A DNA stretch of 64,000 bases from Eutrophocola sp964503965. Lineage in GTDB: Bacteria; Pseudomonadota; Gammaproteobacteria; Pseudomonadales; Pseudohongiellaceae. Under the pieces are notes generated by a model. The model saw only the letters and a list, made by a program, of their open reading frames with translations, made no database searches and was not told the DNA's origin. How positions within the stretch are numbered: position 1 is the first letter of the stretch; each line of letters starts with the position of its first letter. The translations under genes were made by a program, and so were the position numbers. Positions 1-9,034 of this stretch are shown here, piece by piece. The DNA is taken from positions 124,001 through 188,000 of the forward strand of contig CAZDCK010000001.1 in the NCBI GenBank assembly GCA_964503965.1, given 5' to 3'.

Positions 1-612
1 GACGGCAAAGACATCCACAGCATGACCAATAGGTCCGTGAATACGGTCACCGATCAATGGATACAGGGTGGAACGAATGGTCAGCGGCAGGTCATGGCGA
101 AACGCAAAATAGGCCAGGGAAAGACCCACTACGATATAGATAGCCCAGGCCTGGAGTCCCCAATGGAAGAACGTGATCTGCATGGCGCGACGGGCTGCCT
201 CGATATCGCCACCTGCGCCAAGCGGGGGTGTCATGAAATGGGTAATCGGTTCGGCAACGCCAAAAAACAGAAGCCCAATACCCATGCCGGCACTGAAAAG
301 CATGGCAAACCAGCTCAGGTAGGTATAGTCAGGCTCAGAGTCATCCGGCCCCAGTTTAATGCAGGCAAAACGACTGAAGGCCAGGTAAATCACGAAAACA
401 AAAAATACCGCAACGGCAGCCATATAGAACCAGCCGACATTGTTGATCAGCCAGGACTGAACTGCACTGAATACTACATTGGCTTGCTCGGTAAAAAGGC
501 CGCCAAACAGGCACACTGCCATAATCAGGCCGGCAGAAGTAAAAAAAACCGGCTTACTGATAAGACTGCTGCTATCGCCAGTTGGGGCTTCCTGGTTCTC
601 GTCGTTATTCAT
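1..612 (-). CDS. BCCT family transporter, N-terminal part (cut by window edge)
   Basis: Only the first 204 residues are visible; the gene runs off the left edge. Reading the minus strand from the ATG at 612 gives a short polar N-terminus, hydrophobic segments near residues 22-40 and 62-80, then FSAGMGIGLLFFGVAEPI at about 106-123. That string is a signature of the betaine/carnitine/choline transporter family, which imports quaternary amines with sodium or protons or exchanges them. A GAGG Shine-Dalgarno sits a few bases upstream of the ATG. The sulfotransferase gene ends 45 bp upstream on the same strand, so co-transcription is possible. The substrate (glycine betaine, choline, carnitine or DMSP) cannot be read from this part. 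The family call is firm. Confidence 0.9.
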   Translation of the reverse strand, partial: MNNDENQEAPTGDSSSLISKPVFFTSAGLIMAVCLFGGLFTEQANVVFSAVQSWLINNVGWFYMAAVAVFFVFVIYLAFSRFACIKLGPDDSEPDYTYLSWFAMLFSAGMGIGLLFFGVAEPITHFMTPPLGAGGDIEAARRAMQITFFHWGLQAWAIYIVVGLSLAYFAFRHDLPLTIRSTLYPLIGDRIHGPIGHAVDVFAV

Positions 613-657
613 TTTTTGCCTCTACTTGTGACTGGATCGTTGCCTCACGACAAGTTG

Positions 658-2658
658 TCATGAACTCCTGGATACATCCTGCCCGGACAGTGGACCCAAT
701 GTTTTAATGAGTGGCTGCAGGTGTGCGGCATAGTGTTTCCACTGACCAACCCCTGACCGGTTTACAGGTTTGCGTACCTGCTCTGAACTGGGCGTACGTA
801 TGTGCCTTTTTGTCTCGTAATATCGCAGACAGGTCTCTTCAAACGAAAGATTGCAGAAATCCAGTATGCGCCGAACCTGCCCCTCCAGATCATCAATTAC
901 ATCTTCATTGTTTACCTGCAGAACAGCCCCGGGAAGCACCTCATCCCAATGCGCCATCAATGTCACGTAGTCACGATAATAGGTCCCTATATCTTCCAGT
1001 GAATAACTGAACTCCTGGCCCTCGGCAAATAATTGCTTGAATCCACTGAAACAGCAGTCCATGGCATTTCGTCTGGCATCAATGATTTTTGCGTTAGGTA
1101 AAATCAGCTTTATCAGACCGATATGCCTGAAATTATTGGGCATCTTGTCAATAAAAAATGGGGCCTGCTGACGATGGAACCGTGTATCTCGAATAAACTC
1201 TTCGCCCATTTCCTGTAATTCTTCTGATGTCAGCTCTTCAAGAATCTGTGGATAGGGTTTGTTACCGGACGTTCTGGATCGTCTGCGCAGGCGCTGTGAT
1301 AAAGACAGAATATTCGGAAGTTCCAATGTGCCATCCACCTGGCTATGAGACGAAAGAATCTGTTCCAGCAGGGTTGATCCTGCCCGGGGTAAACCCAGAA
1401 TAAATATGGGATCGGGGGCATCACATCCTGCTGAACCCTTGCTCTCAAACAAAGCCTGTGTACAAACTTGCTGCTGTGCCTGCAAATCTTCAGTCATAGG
1501 CTCAGCACGGTATCGGCTCTGGTTTTTCTTCAGCGCATTGCCCTGCTCGTAATACCTGAAAGAACGGTCATAGTCATGGCTGTCTTCAAACGCTTTTCCC
1601 AGAGCAAAATTCACATACACCCTGTCCATATAGCTCAGGTTGCTGTTACTTTCCTGGTCCAACATGGCCTCGATTTCATTATTATCGAATTTATAGGTTT
1701 TCAGATTAGCCAGAGAATAATAAGCCTCACCATAGCCCGGTTGGTGCCTGATGGCCCTGTGAAAAGAGTCTATGGAGGCCTCGAGATTACCCAGGGTTTT
1801 AAAGGCATGCCCTCTTGAGGTCAGGGTCAGCGAATCTTCCGGAAGTGTCTCAAGAATTCGGTCAAAATAATCAAGTGCCTCTTCAAAGTGGCCTGTCTGC
1901 ATACAATCAACAGCATAGAGTGACTGGAACTGGGGATTTTCCGGGTCCTTTTCCAACAATAGACGAGCCTGTTCAGTGGCGGCCGCATAATTCTGACGCT
2001 TCCTTAAGGCCTGAATAAATTCAATTCGCAGTTGGTCATTCTCGGGTTCCAGCTGAACAGCTCCCTTGAGAAGCAATTCGGCATCATCGTAGATTCCCAA
2101 TTTCGTCCCAATGGTTGCCAGCAGACGCATTGCCTCAACATGATGGGGCACTTTCTGGAGAAACTGGCGGCAAATATCTTCGGCCTTGAGGAGTTTGCCC
2201 TGGGCAATGAGATCAACAACGGCCAGTAATACTTTCGGCATGGCCTGCATTCTTTTCAGTTGGCTTTCGGCATACCTGGCTTTCGGATGCAAACCGGTCG
2301 CACGGGCAATCTCGATCTGGGCCTTCCAGCTTGCGGTTAAAGCCGGATTCAGTGAAGTGGCTCGCTCAAAGGCGGCCAGGGCAGACTCATCCTTCCCCAT
2401 CTTACGCAAGGTATGCCCCTCTTCCTGGTGGGCACGACCATGATCCGGAACACGGTTTTTCAGCACTTCCAGGGTTTCAAGAGATTGCGTGTAATCACCG
2501 GAATAACGATGACATACCGCTGTCATGTAGACGGCTTCGGGATTAAAGGCTTGAGAGGATTGAAAAGCGCCCAGATCCGATAAGGCCTCATCGAAGTGCC
2601 CGGAAACAATCTTCTGCTGTACCGACTTGAGAAAGTTCTCTATTTCTTCGGGTTGCAA
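658..2658 (-). CDS. TPR-repeat sulfotransferase family protein
   Basis: This is a 666-residue protein. Residues about 20-330 are helical TPR-like repeats. A sulfotransferase domain follows, with the PAPS-binding loop LGLPRAGSTLLEQIL at about 421-435. Family members transfer sulfate from PAPS to a hydroxyl or amine, and the TPR part may bind the acceptor. The TPR-sulfotransferase arrangement is common in marine bacteria, but the acceptor is unknown. The start is TTG at 2658: an in-frame TGA lies just upstream, a GAGGA Shine-Dalgarno lies about 6 bases before the TTG, and the next in-frame ATG is 43 codons later. No signal peptide is seen, so it is probably cytoplasmic. It lies downstream of the TonB receptor but is separated from it by a terminator. 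Confidence 0.88.
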   Translation of the reverse strand: MQPEEIENFLKSVQQKIVSGHFDEALSDLGAFQSSQAFNPEAVYMTAVCHRYSGDYTQSLETLEVLKNRVPDHGRAHQEEGHTLRKMGKDESALAAFERATSLNPALTASWKAQIEIARATGLHPKARYAESQLKRMQAMPKVLLAVVDLIAQGKLLKAEDICRQFLQKVPHHVEAMRLLATIGTKLGIYDDAELLLKGAVQLEPENDQLRIEFIQALRKRQNYAAATEQARLLLEKDPENPQFQSLYAVDCMQTGHFEEALDYFDRILETLPEDSLTLTSRGHAFKTLGNLEASIDSFHRAIRHQPGYGEAYYSLANLKTYKFDNNEIEAMLDQESNSNLSYMDRVYVNFALGKAFEDSHDYDRSFRYYEQGNALKKNQSRYRAEPMTEDLQAQQQVCTQALFESKGSAGCDAPDPIFILGLPRAGSTLLEQILSSHSQVDGTLELPNILSLSQRLRRRSRTSGNKPYPQILEELTSEELQEMGEEFIRDTRFHRQQAPFFIDKMPNNFRHIGLIKLILPNAKIIDARRNAMDCCFSGFKQLFAEGQEFSYSLEDIGTYYRDYVTLMAHWDEVLPGAVLQVNNEDVIDDLEGQVRRILDFCNLSFEETCLRYYETKRHIRTPSSEQVRKPVNRSGVGQWKHYAAHLQPLIKTLGPLSGQDVSRSS

Positions 2659-2671
2659 GTTCGTTCCTCAC

Positions 2672-2698
2672 AAAAAGCAGCGCCCCTGAAAGGGGCGC
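2672..2698 (-). terminator. Rho-independent terminator after the TonB receptor gene
   Basis: A perfect 7-bp GC stem (GCGCCCC/GGGGCGC) at 2680-2686 and 2692-2698 has a 5-base loop. Read on the minus strand it is followed by TGC and a run of five T. It lies 28 bp past the stop codon of the TonB-dependent receptor and should end that transcript before the sulfotransferase gene. Confidence 0.85.
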
Positions 2699-2725
2699 GT
2701 TGATAATTTTACTAATCAGTTGAAC

Positions 2726-5527
2726 TTAGCCACCAAAATCATAGGAGACTCGCAAACCCACAGTGCGTGGACGCGCATAGTTCACACGATGCTGGTCAAA
2801 GACGAAATTTCTTGAAATCTCTGCTCTTTCGTCTGAAATATTATTGACGTACAGTTCTGCAGACCACTGGTCTGTGCTGACCCCCATGGTGACAGATCCC
2901 ATGAGCCAGCTGTCAACCCTGGATCGGTTGATCCGGATGATGTCACTGTAGGACTCGGCAGAATAACTGATGCTTGGCATAACATGAGCCCGCATACCGT
3001 TATTGAGATCCCACTCATAGCGGGCCTGTAAATTACCCTGGAATTCTGGGGCAAATGCCAGCTCATCACCGAGACGAACATCATCCGTCGGAATCAGCAC
3101 TTCTGTGATTTCACTGTCCAGGAAGGAGAATGCACCGGTTACAGTCAGCCCTTCAATGGAGTAGGGAGACCAGATGAAATTACCCTCAATACCTTTGACT
3201 TCAGCATTGGCGGCATTATCCGAGAAGAACAGGTTCACAATGCTCGGATCGAATATCGTGGTCTGCAGCTTGTCGATATCTGAGAAGAAAACCGCACCGT
3301 TGAAAATAAGACTGTTATCCAGGTAACTGGATTTCCAACCCAGTTCGATGTTGGTCATTTCGTCCGTCTGTAATTCAAACGGGACGGTGTAGCCGCCCGG
3401 TCCTACTGCACCACCAGGCCTGTTAAGCAGCCCGGGGCGGAAACCTTCCGACCAGGTTGCGTAATACAACTGATTACCAGTTGGCGTCCAGGTGAGACTA
3501 CCTTTAAATATCGCTCCATCGATTGCCGCCTTGTCCGGGGCATTGAGTGCATTTACGATACCCTGGATTTCTGCATCGCTGATGGCGTTATAGGCATTGG
3601 TAAATCGGCCACGACTAAAACTGTAAGGGTCTGCGGCCTGGATTATGTCCGAGATTTCCTGGAAGCTCTGTCCCTGGGTAAATGTGATACCCGCTCCACC
3701 GGTACAATCGGCCAGGTAGGTGTACCGACCATCGCCATTGTATAGATCGGAAATATCCGTCCCGAAGCGATCAACGTCAGTACCATTACCTGCCCAACCA
3801 TTACAGAAACTGGCATTGGCTCCACCCTCAAAATCCACCTCAATATCGTACCAGCGGGCACCGACAGTCACAGCTAGCTGGTCACTGACATCAAAGGTCA
3901 ACTCACCAAAGGCCCCTAACTGCTCATCTGTACGTTGAACATCATTGCGAAATATCACATCAGGTGGGAATGGACCCGGCTCTGAGTAATAGCCGGTTGT
4001 AAATGGATAACTGGGGGCAAAACCCTGCTGAGGATTACCAAAGCCGGGATAAATGATCGCTTCCCGGGAGCCCGGGTAAGTGAAGTCATTGCGCTCTTCC
4101 AGGGTCAGATCACTGTAAAATGCTCCAGCCGTAGCTCGAAGGCGGCGTGTAGCATCAGTCGTCAAACGGAATTCATGCGTGAAGACTTCGGTTTCAGTAT
4201 GGCTGTTGACATACATGGAAGGCGACTGACATGTTCCCTGAGCCAGGCCGTTCACAAATCCTTCTGTTTCATAATAATAGTTGTACTCAGGATAGCTGAC
4301 CGTGGAATCACAAATGTAATACGGCAGATACTGACCAACGAACAGGTAATCCGTATAGTCCACTTGCTGATCTGCTTCACGATCGGTAAAGGCACCGGTG
4401 TAAACCAGCTCAAGCTCTCCCAGCATTCCCGTCAGAGTCCAGTTGGTATTGCTGAATTTGTCTTCCAGGTAATCATCATTGAAACGCTGGATTTCCAGAT
4501 CACCAAGATCTGGATCAGCAAAGAATACACCCTCGGAATCAATGTCCTGACTGCTATGCGCTACAAGCAGGCTCCAATCCGTATTGATATCCCACAATGC
4601 ACTAAGGCGAAAACCACTGTAAGTGGTTTCATTAATATCTTCTTCTACAAGACCGCTATTGTTGGCCTCAATAAAGTTGACGTTTGACAGGTCAAGCTGA
4701 CCATCGGCAGTGACACCAATCAGGCGGTTGCTCCAAAAGGTATCTCCCTTATCAAGAGCGGTCTGGGAACCTGAGACGCTCTGAACCCCAGCCCTTCTGG
4801 TAGATACCGGTACACCATTCTCACGCACCGTTCCGGCCTCACGGAAGCGAGCAGATTCGCGAGCAGTCCGTGTCCCCTGAACGTTATCAATATATCCGCC
4901 CTTGTTGTCCACATAGACAACACCCCGGACTGCGAAATTATCTGCAAGCGGAATATTCATTACCCCTTCCACATTGCTGCTCATTTCACCTTCAGACATG
5001 AAGGCACTGCCCATCTTCACGCGGCCGAAGGTGTCACTCATATCAGGCTTGTTGGTGATCAGGCGAACTGTCCCCGCCTGTGAACTGGCACCGAAGAGGG
5101 TACCCTGTGGGCCAGCCAATGTTTCAACGCGTTGCAGGTCAGCCGTATAGACGTCCAGGTTTCGACCTGGCTGGGCAAGAGGCTGTTCATCCAGATACAA
5201 CGCTACGTTTGGAGCCAGTCCCGCTACCCCTGCCGTAGTCAGGTTTGGTGTCGTGGATGCCACGCCGCGTATATAAATGGTGTTCTGTCCTGGCCCGCTG
5301 CCACCGGCAGTGACACCCGGCAGGTTGATCAGGTAATCCTCGAAATTGGTAATTCCGTTCTGGTCGATGTACTCACCGGTCAGGGCAGAAACGGCTACAG
5401 GAACGTCCTGCAGGCTTTCTTCACGCTTGGTCGCGGTGACCACTATTTCTTCGATCTGGGCCTGGGCAGGCAAAGTATGAATAGAGGCAATAGCGACAGC
5501 CATGCAGAGTCGTTTTTTTCGAAACAT
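2726..5527 (-). CDS. TonB-dependent outer-membrane receptor
   Basis: This is a 933-residue outer-membrane receptor. The N-terminus MFRKKRLCMAVAIASIHTLP... ends in AQA and is a signal peptide. It is followed by a TonB-box-like EEIVVTATKREES, a plug domain (INQ... LPGVTAGGSGPGQNTIYIRG region, NKPDMSD) and a long beta-barrel with the usual aromatic strand motifs. The last strand ends VGLRVSYDFGG, so the C-terminal residue is not the usual Phe. The family imports siderophores, cobalamin, sugars or other large nutrients using TonB-ExbBD energy; the ligand is unknown. I chose the ATG at 5527 because an ATG 39 bp upstream lies inside the probable -10 box and adds residues before a complete signal peptide. 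The gene appears monocistronic, with its own promoter and terminator. Confidence 0.92.
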   Translation of the reverse strand: MFRKKRLCMAVAIASIHTLPAQAQIEEIVVTATKREESLQDVPVAVSALTGEYIDQNGITNFEDYLINLPGVTAGGSGPGQNTIYIRGVASTTPNLTTAGVAGLAPNVALYLDEQPLAQPGRNLDVYTADLQRVETLAGPQGTLFGASSQAGTVRLITNKPDMSDTFGRVKMGSAFMSEGEMSSNVEGVMNIPLADNFAVRGVVYVDNKGGYIDNVQGTRTARESARFREAGTVRENGVPVSTRRAGVQSVSGSQTALDKGDTFWSNRLIGVTADGQLDLSNVNFIEANNSGLVEEDINETTYSGFRLSALWDINTDWSLLVAHSSQDIDSEGVFFADPDLGDLEIQRFNDDYLEDKFSNTNWTLTGMLGELELVYTGAFTDREADQQVDYTDYLFVGQYLPYYICDSTVSYPEYNYYYETEGFVNGLAQGTCQSPSMYVNSHTETEVFTHEFRLTTDATRRLRATAGAFYSDLTLEERNDFTYPGSREAIIYPGFGNPQQGFAPSYPFTTGYYSEPGPFPPDVIFRNDVQRTDEQLGAFGELTFDVSDQLAVTVGARWYDIEVDFEGGANASFCNGWAGNGTDVDRFGTDISDLYNGDGRYTYLADCTGGAGITFTQGQSFQEISDIIQAADPYSFSRGRFTNAYNAISDAEIQGIVNALNAPDKAAIDGAIFKGSLTWTPTGNQLYYATWSEGFRPGLLNRPGGAVGPGGYTVPFELQTDEMTNIELGWKSSYLDNSLIFNGAVFFSDIDKLQTTIFDPSIVNLFFSDNAANAEVKGIEGNFIWSPYSIEGLTVTGAFSFLDSEITEVLIPTDDVRLGDELAFAPEFQGNLQARYEWDLNNGMRAHVMPSISYSAESYSDIIRINRSRVDSWLMGSVTMGVSTDQWSAELYVNNISDERAEISRNFVFDQHRVNYARPRTVGLRVSYDFGG

Positions 5528-5564
5528 AATTTCTTGTCTTGTTGTTGTTTGGGGATGGCCCTGC

Positions 5565-5593
5565 ATTATATAGGACTCTAAATTTTTTTTGTA
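5565..5593 (-). promoter_or_regulatory. Candidate promoter of the TonB receptor gene
   Basis: On the minus strand a perfect TATAAT (5565-5570) lies 17 bp downstream of TACAAA (5588-5593), a weak -35 match. Transcription would start near 5557, giving a leader of about 30 nt before the ATG at 5527. Flanking DNA is strongly A+T rich. Confidence 0.55.
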
Positions 5594-6019
5594 GCCGCAA
5601 ACTACTTTTCCTGAAGCATAACTACCTAATAGTTAATTTTTTATCTTTATTTTTCAACAGTTTGCAAGGGTATCGCCCATACACCCAACCTATCAGCTAC
5701 CTTTTTATTTATTACAGCACTAAGGTTTTAGCCTAGATTATCCAAACAGGGCGCGATCACATCTGGTCTTTTCAGCCAGGGGTTTGGCTTTTCACACTTC
5801 CGCTCATAACAAAAATCTCCTTGGACCCCTATTCGTATCATTCGACTAATTTCCATGATTCCCCTGAAGATATCTCTGCTATTTCAGGGTACAACGTGCT
5901 CTTGCCATACTGGGGCAGCCTTTGTATCGCCAACTACGTCATTTTCACTGTTTCATCCTCCCGGCAGGTTGTTAGAATGGCAGGCACTGTCCAATTTTCC
6001 GGATTTCCAGCATCTGAGT
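5594..6019. other. Divergent intergenic region without a gene
   Basis: About 430 bp separate the TonB receptor (minus) from the M1 peptidase (plus). The half near the receptor is A+T rich. The plus-strand frame is open upstream of the peptidase start but has no coding-like composition. I see no terminator, RNA gene or clear operator. It presumably carries the promoters of both genes. Confidence 0.5.
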
Positions 6020-8455
6020 ATGAAAACACTTCCAGTAAAAAGCAGTCTGACTGCAAGAGCCCTTTTCCTGGCGTTGTGCTCAACGCTGATGATCACCCAG
6101 ACCTTTGGCCAGGTCTCCCAAACCAAGGGCTCCTTTGTGGACAAGTTCCGGCAACTGGACGAAATACTGCCCACGGCCAACAATTACCGGACAGCCTCCG
6201 GTGCCCCTGGCCATGACTACTGGCAGCAACAAGCTGACTATAAAATTGACGCCACCCTGGATGAAGAAAACCGGAGAATCATTGGCAGTGAAAGTATCAC
6301 CTACACCAATAACTCCCCGGATACCCTGCGCTACCTGTGGATCCAGCTTGACCAGAACCGCTTCAGGACCGACTCCCTGGGTAGAATGAGTGAAACCTCG
6401 GGTCAGGACCGTATCAGTTTTGCTGCCATGCGGCGTGAACAGACCCTGCAGACTTTTGAAGGGGGTTTCCAGATTAGCCGGGTCGCCAGTCGCGGTGATG
6501 ACCTGCCCCGTGTCATCAATGACACCATGATGCGAATTGATCTGCCGGATCCACTGGAAAACGGCGACTCCATCACCATTGATATCGACTGGGAACACAA
6601 CATTATTGACTCGGATATACTGGGTGGTCGTGGCGGATATGAATACTTCCCGGACACTGACACCTACCAGTTTGCACTGGCCCAATGGTACCCACGGGTA
6701 GCCGCCTATACAGACTATGCCGGCTGGCAGCACAAACAGTTCATTGGCCGCGGTGAGTTCACCCTTGAGTTTGGTGATTACGAAGTTTCCCTGACAGTGC
6801 CAGCCGATCATATCGTGGCTTCCACCGGTATTCTGCGAAATCCGAATCAGGTCCTTACTCCTGTCCAGCGGCAGCGCCTTGAAGAGGCAGAGACTTCAGA
6901 GAGCCCCGTTTTCATCGTCACCGAAGAGGAAGCCCTGGCAAACCAGAAGGAAGGTACTGAAGAGACCAGCACCTGGCGTTTTGAAGCGGAAAATGTACGG
7001 GATTTCGCGTGGGCATCGTCACGTAAATATATCTGGGATGCCATGGCTCACACCCAGCCCGATGCAGAGCAGGAAACGGTAATGGCCATGTCCTTCTACC
7101 CACCGGAAGCGGAGCCGCTCTGGTCACAGTACTCCACGCATTCCGTGATCCACACCATGGATGTCTATTCGAAGTTTTCCTTTGCCTATCCCTACCCGGT
7201 TGCAATTTCTGTGAATGCCTGGGAAAGCGGCGGCATGGAATACCCGATGATTACCTTCAATGGTTACCGCCCGGTGGAGGATGAGGAAACCGGGGAACGT
7301 ACCTATTCAAGGCGTACCAAGTATGGCCTGATCGGGGTAATCATCCATGAGATCGGGCATATCTATTTTCCCATGACCGTGAATTCCGATGAGCGCCAGT
7401 GGACCTGGATGGATGAGGGTATCAATACCTTCCTGCAATTTCTGGCAGAACGGGAATGGGAAGATGATTTCCCCGCCAGCCGCGGTGACCCCGCCAATAT
7501 GGTGGATTACATGATCAGCCAGAATCAGGTGCCGATCATGACCAATTCCGAATCCATCCTCCAGTTTGGGAACAATGCCTATGGCAAGCCTGCTACAGCG
7601 CTCGTTGTCCTTCGTGAGACAGTCATGGGACGTCAGTTGTTTGACTTTGCCTTTCGTGAATATGCCAACCGCTGGATGTTCAAGCGGCCGACACCCTCGG
7701 ATCTTTTCCGGACCCTGGAAGATGCTTCGGCCGTAGACCTGGACTGGTTCTGGCGTGGCTGGTTCTATTCCACAGATCATGTGGACATCGCCCTTACTGA
7801 TGTGCGCGAATTCCGCATTTCCACCCAGGATCCGGAAGTGGAATTCCCACTGGATCGTGAAGAGGCCGAACAGGAACCGATTTCACTGACCCAACTGCGC
7901 AACGCTGACATTGAAAAACGCGTTGACCGCTACCCGGAACTGAATGACTTTTATAATAAGAACGATGAGTTCACCGTGTCTAACAAGGACCTTAACGACT
8001 ACAGCAGTTTTATAGAGGGCCTGGAAGACTGGGAAAAAACGGTACTGGACAAGGCCCTTGAAGATAATCACCGGATTTACTTTCTTGATTTCGAAAACCA
8101 CGGCGGCCTGGTGATGCCCATACCACTTCGCCTTACGTACGAGGATGGCAGTACCGAGGACGTGATGCTACCAGCGGAAACATGGCGCCGGACTCCGGAT
8201 GCCGTCACCACGATGCTGATCCGAGAGCGTACGATCACGTCATTCCAGGTGGATCCGCTGGAGCAGATTGCCGATGCAGACTCCGGCAACAACTACTTTC
8301 CGCAGCGCATCGAACCCTCCCGCATAGAGTTGTACAAGAGCGATCGCAGTCGGCGTGACCTGATGGCCGATATGCTGGTGGAACTCAAGTCTGCGGAAAC
8401 CGGCGAGGATATTGATGCCGGCGAGGATATGCCGTTAGAGCCCGCCGGTGAATAA
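6020..8455 (+). CDS. Secreted M1 family zinc metallopeptidase
   Basis: This is an 811-residue protein with a signal peptide (MKTLPVKSSLTARALFLALC..., cleavage after TFG or nearby). The M1 zinc site is complete: HEIGH at 443-447, the third ligand Glu at 466 in WMDEG (18 residues between), and an exopeptidase loop read as GGMEYP near 405. M1 enzymes remove N-terminal residues from peptides; this one would act in the periplasm or outside the cell. The frame is open for 55 codons upstream, but the ATG at 6020 is the one that starts a signal peptide. The C-terminal 250 residues, after the catalytic domain, are acidic. The next gene (DUF6702) overlaps or abuts the stop, indicating a two-gene operon. 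Confidence 0.88.
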   Translation: MKTLPVKSSLTARALFLALCSTLMITQTFGQVSQTKGSFVDKFRQLDEILPTANNYRTASGAPGHDYWQQQADYKIDATLDEENRRIIGSESITYTNNSPDTLRYLWIQLDQNRFRTDSLGRMSETSGQDRISFAAMRREQTLQTFEGGFQISRVASRGDDLPRVINDTMMRIDLPDPLENGDSITIDIDWEHNIIDSDILGGRGGYEYFPDTDTYQFALAQWYPRVAAYTDYAGWQHKQFIGRGEFTLEFGDYEVSLTVPADHIVASTGILRNPNQVLTPVQRQRLEEAETSESPVFIVTEEEALANQKEGTEETSTWRFEAENVRDFAWASSRKYIWDAMAHTQPDAEQETVMAMSFYPPEAEPLWSQYSTHSVIHTMDVYSKFSFAYPYPVAISVNAWESGGMEYPMITFNGYRPVEDEETGERTYSRRTKYGLIGVIIHEIGHIYFPMTVNSDERQWTWMDEGINTFLQFLAEREWEDDFPASRGDPANMVDYMISQNQVPIMTNSESILQFGNNAYGKPATALVVLRETVMGRQLFDFAFREYANRWMFKRPTPSDLFRTLEDASAVDLDWFWRGWFYSTDHVDIALTDVREFRISTQDPEVEFPLDREEAEQEPISLTQLRNADIEKRVDRYPELNDFYNKNDEFTVSNKDLNDYSSFIEGLEDWEKTVLDKALEDNHRIYFLDFENHGGLVMPIPLRLTYEDGSTEDVMLPAETWRRTPDAVTTMLIRERTITSFQVDPLEQIADADSGNNYFPQRIEPSRIELYKSDRSRRDLMADMLVELKSAETGEDIDAGEDMPLEPAGE

Positions 8456-8459
8456 AGGC

Positions 8460-8975
8460 ATGCTTCGCCGCCGGCTATTGCTGTTGGCAGCAGTACTTCC
8501 AACGGGAGTAACTCCGGTACTGGCGCTTGCCCACAGGGAAAAAACCCTGTTTACCACGATTCAGCATAATGCACGCACAGGCATGGTTGAAATCATTCAC
8601 CGTAGTTATGCCCATGATGTTGAACACACCCTGGGCAACCAGCTTCAGGCCCGGGGAGGGCTGGACAATCTGGAGGCACAGGCCAGGCTGGCCCTGGAAT
8701 TGACCGCGGCCTTCACGCTTTGGACAAAAGACGAGGAAGTTAATCTTGAGCTCGTGGGGGCAGAACTCGACGGCGAGTTCTTCTATGTATACCAGGAAGC
8801 CGCATTACCCTCCATCCCCCATGAGCTTCGGATCCGCCATCTTATGCTTCGCAATCACTGGCCTGACATGACCAATTTCGTCAACGTGCTTTATCCCACG
8901 GGTGTCGCCAGTACCGTCTTTGAAGGTAATACAATTTTCCAGACCATCTCTGCCAGCCAGCTTGATACACAGTGA
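8460..8975 (+). CDS. DUF6702 family exported protein
   Basis: This is a 171-residue protein with an Arg-rich N-terminus and hydrophobic stretch (MLRRRLLLLAAVLPTG...ALA) typical of a signal peptide. The body (HNARTGMVEIIHRSYAHDVEH, and NHWPDMTNFVNV near the end) matches what I know of the DUF6702 family, small periplasmic proteins often found beside M1-like peptidases; function unknown. The ATG at 8460 has GGTGA about 9 bases upstream. A GTG at 8448 would instead overlap the peptidase stop by 8 bp and add four residues. The tight spacing suggests translational coupling with the M1 peptidase. Confidence 0.65.
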   Translation: MLRRRLLLLAAVLPTGVTPVLALAHREKTLFTTIQHNARTGMVEIIHRSYAHDVEHTLGNQLQARGGLDNLEAQARLALELTAAFTLWTKDEEVNLELVGAELDGEFFYVYQEAALPSIPHELRIRHLMLRNHWPDMTNFVNVLYPTGVASTVFEGNTIFQTISASQLDTQ

Positions 8976-9034
8976 TATTCACAAAGGCAATCCGGGCATA
9001 TTCATGACAAACAGTTTTCACCGGATGACATAAC

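Noticed and set aside
22..663. Plus-strand open frame of 213 codons at the left edge
   Set aside because: The minus strand encodes a clear BCCT transporter N-terminus; the plus frame has no family motif.
5528..5566. Longer start for the TonB receptor
   Set aside because: That ATG overlaps the candidate -10 box and delays the signal peptide by 13 residues.
5855..6019. Longer start for the M1 peptidase
   Set aside because: The extra 55 residues precede a complete signal peptide and look like non-coding translation.
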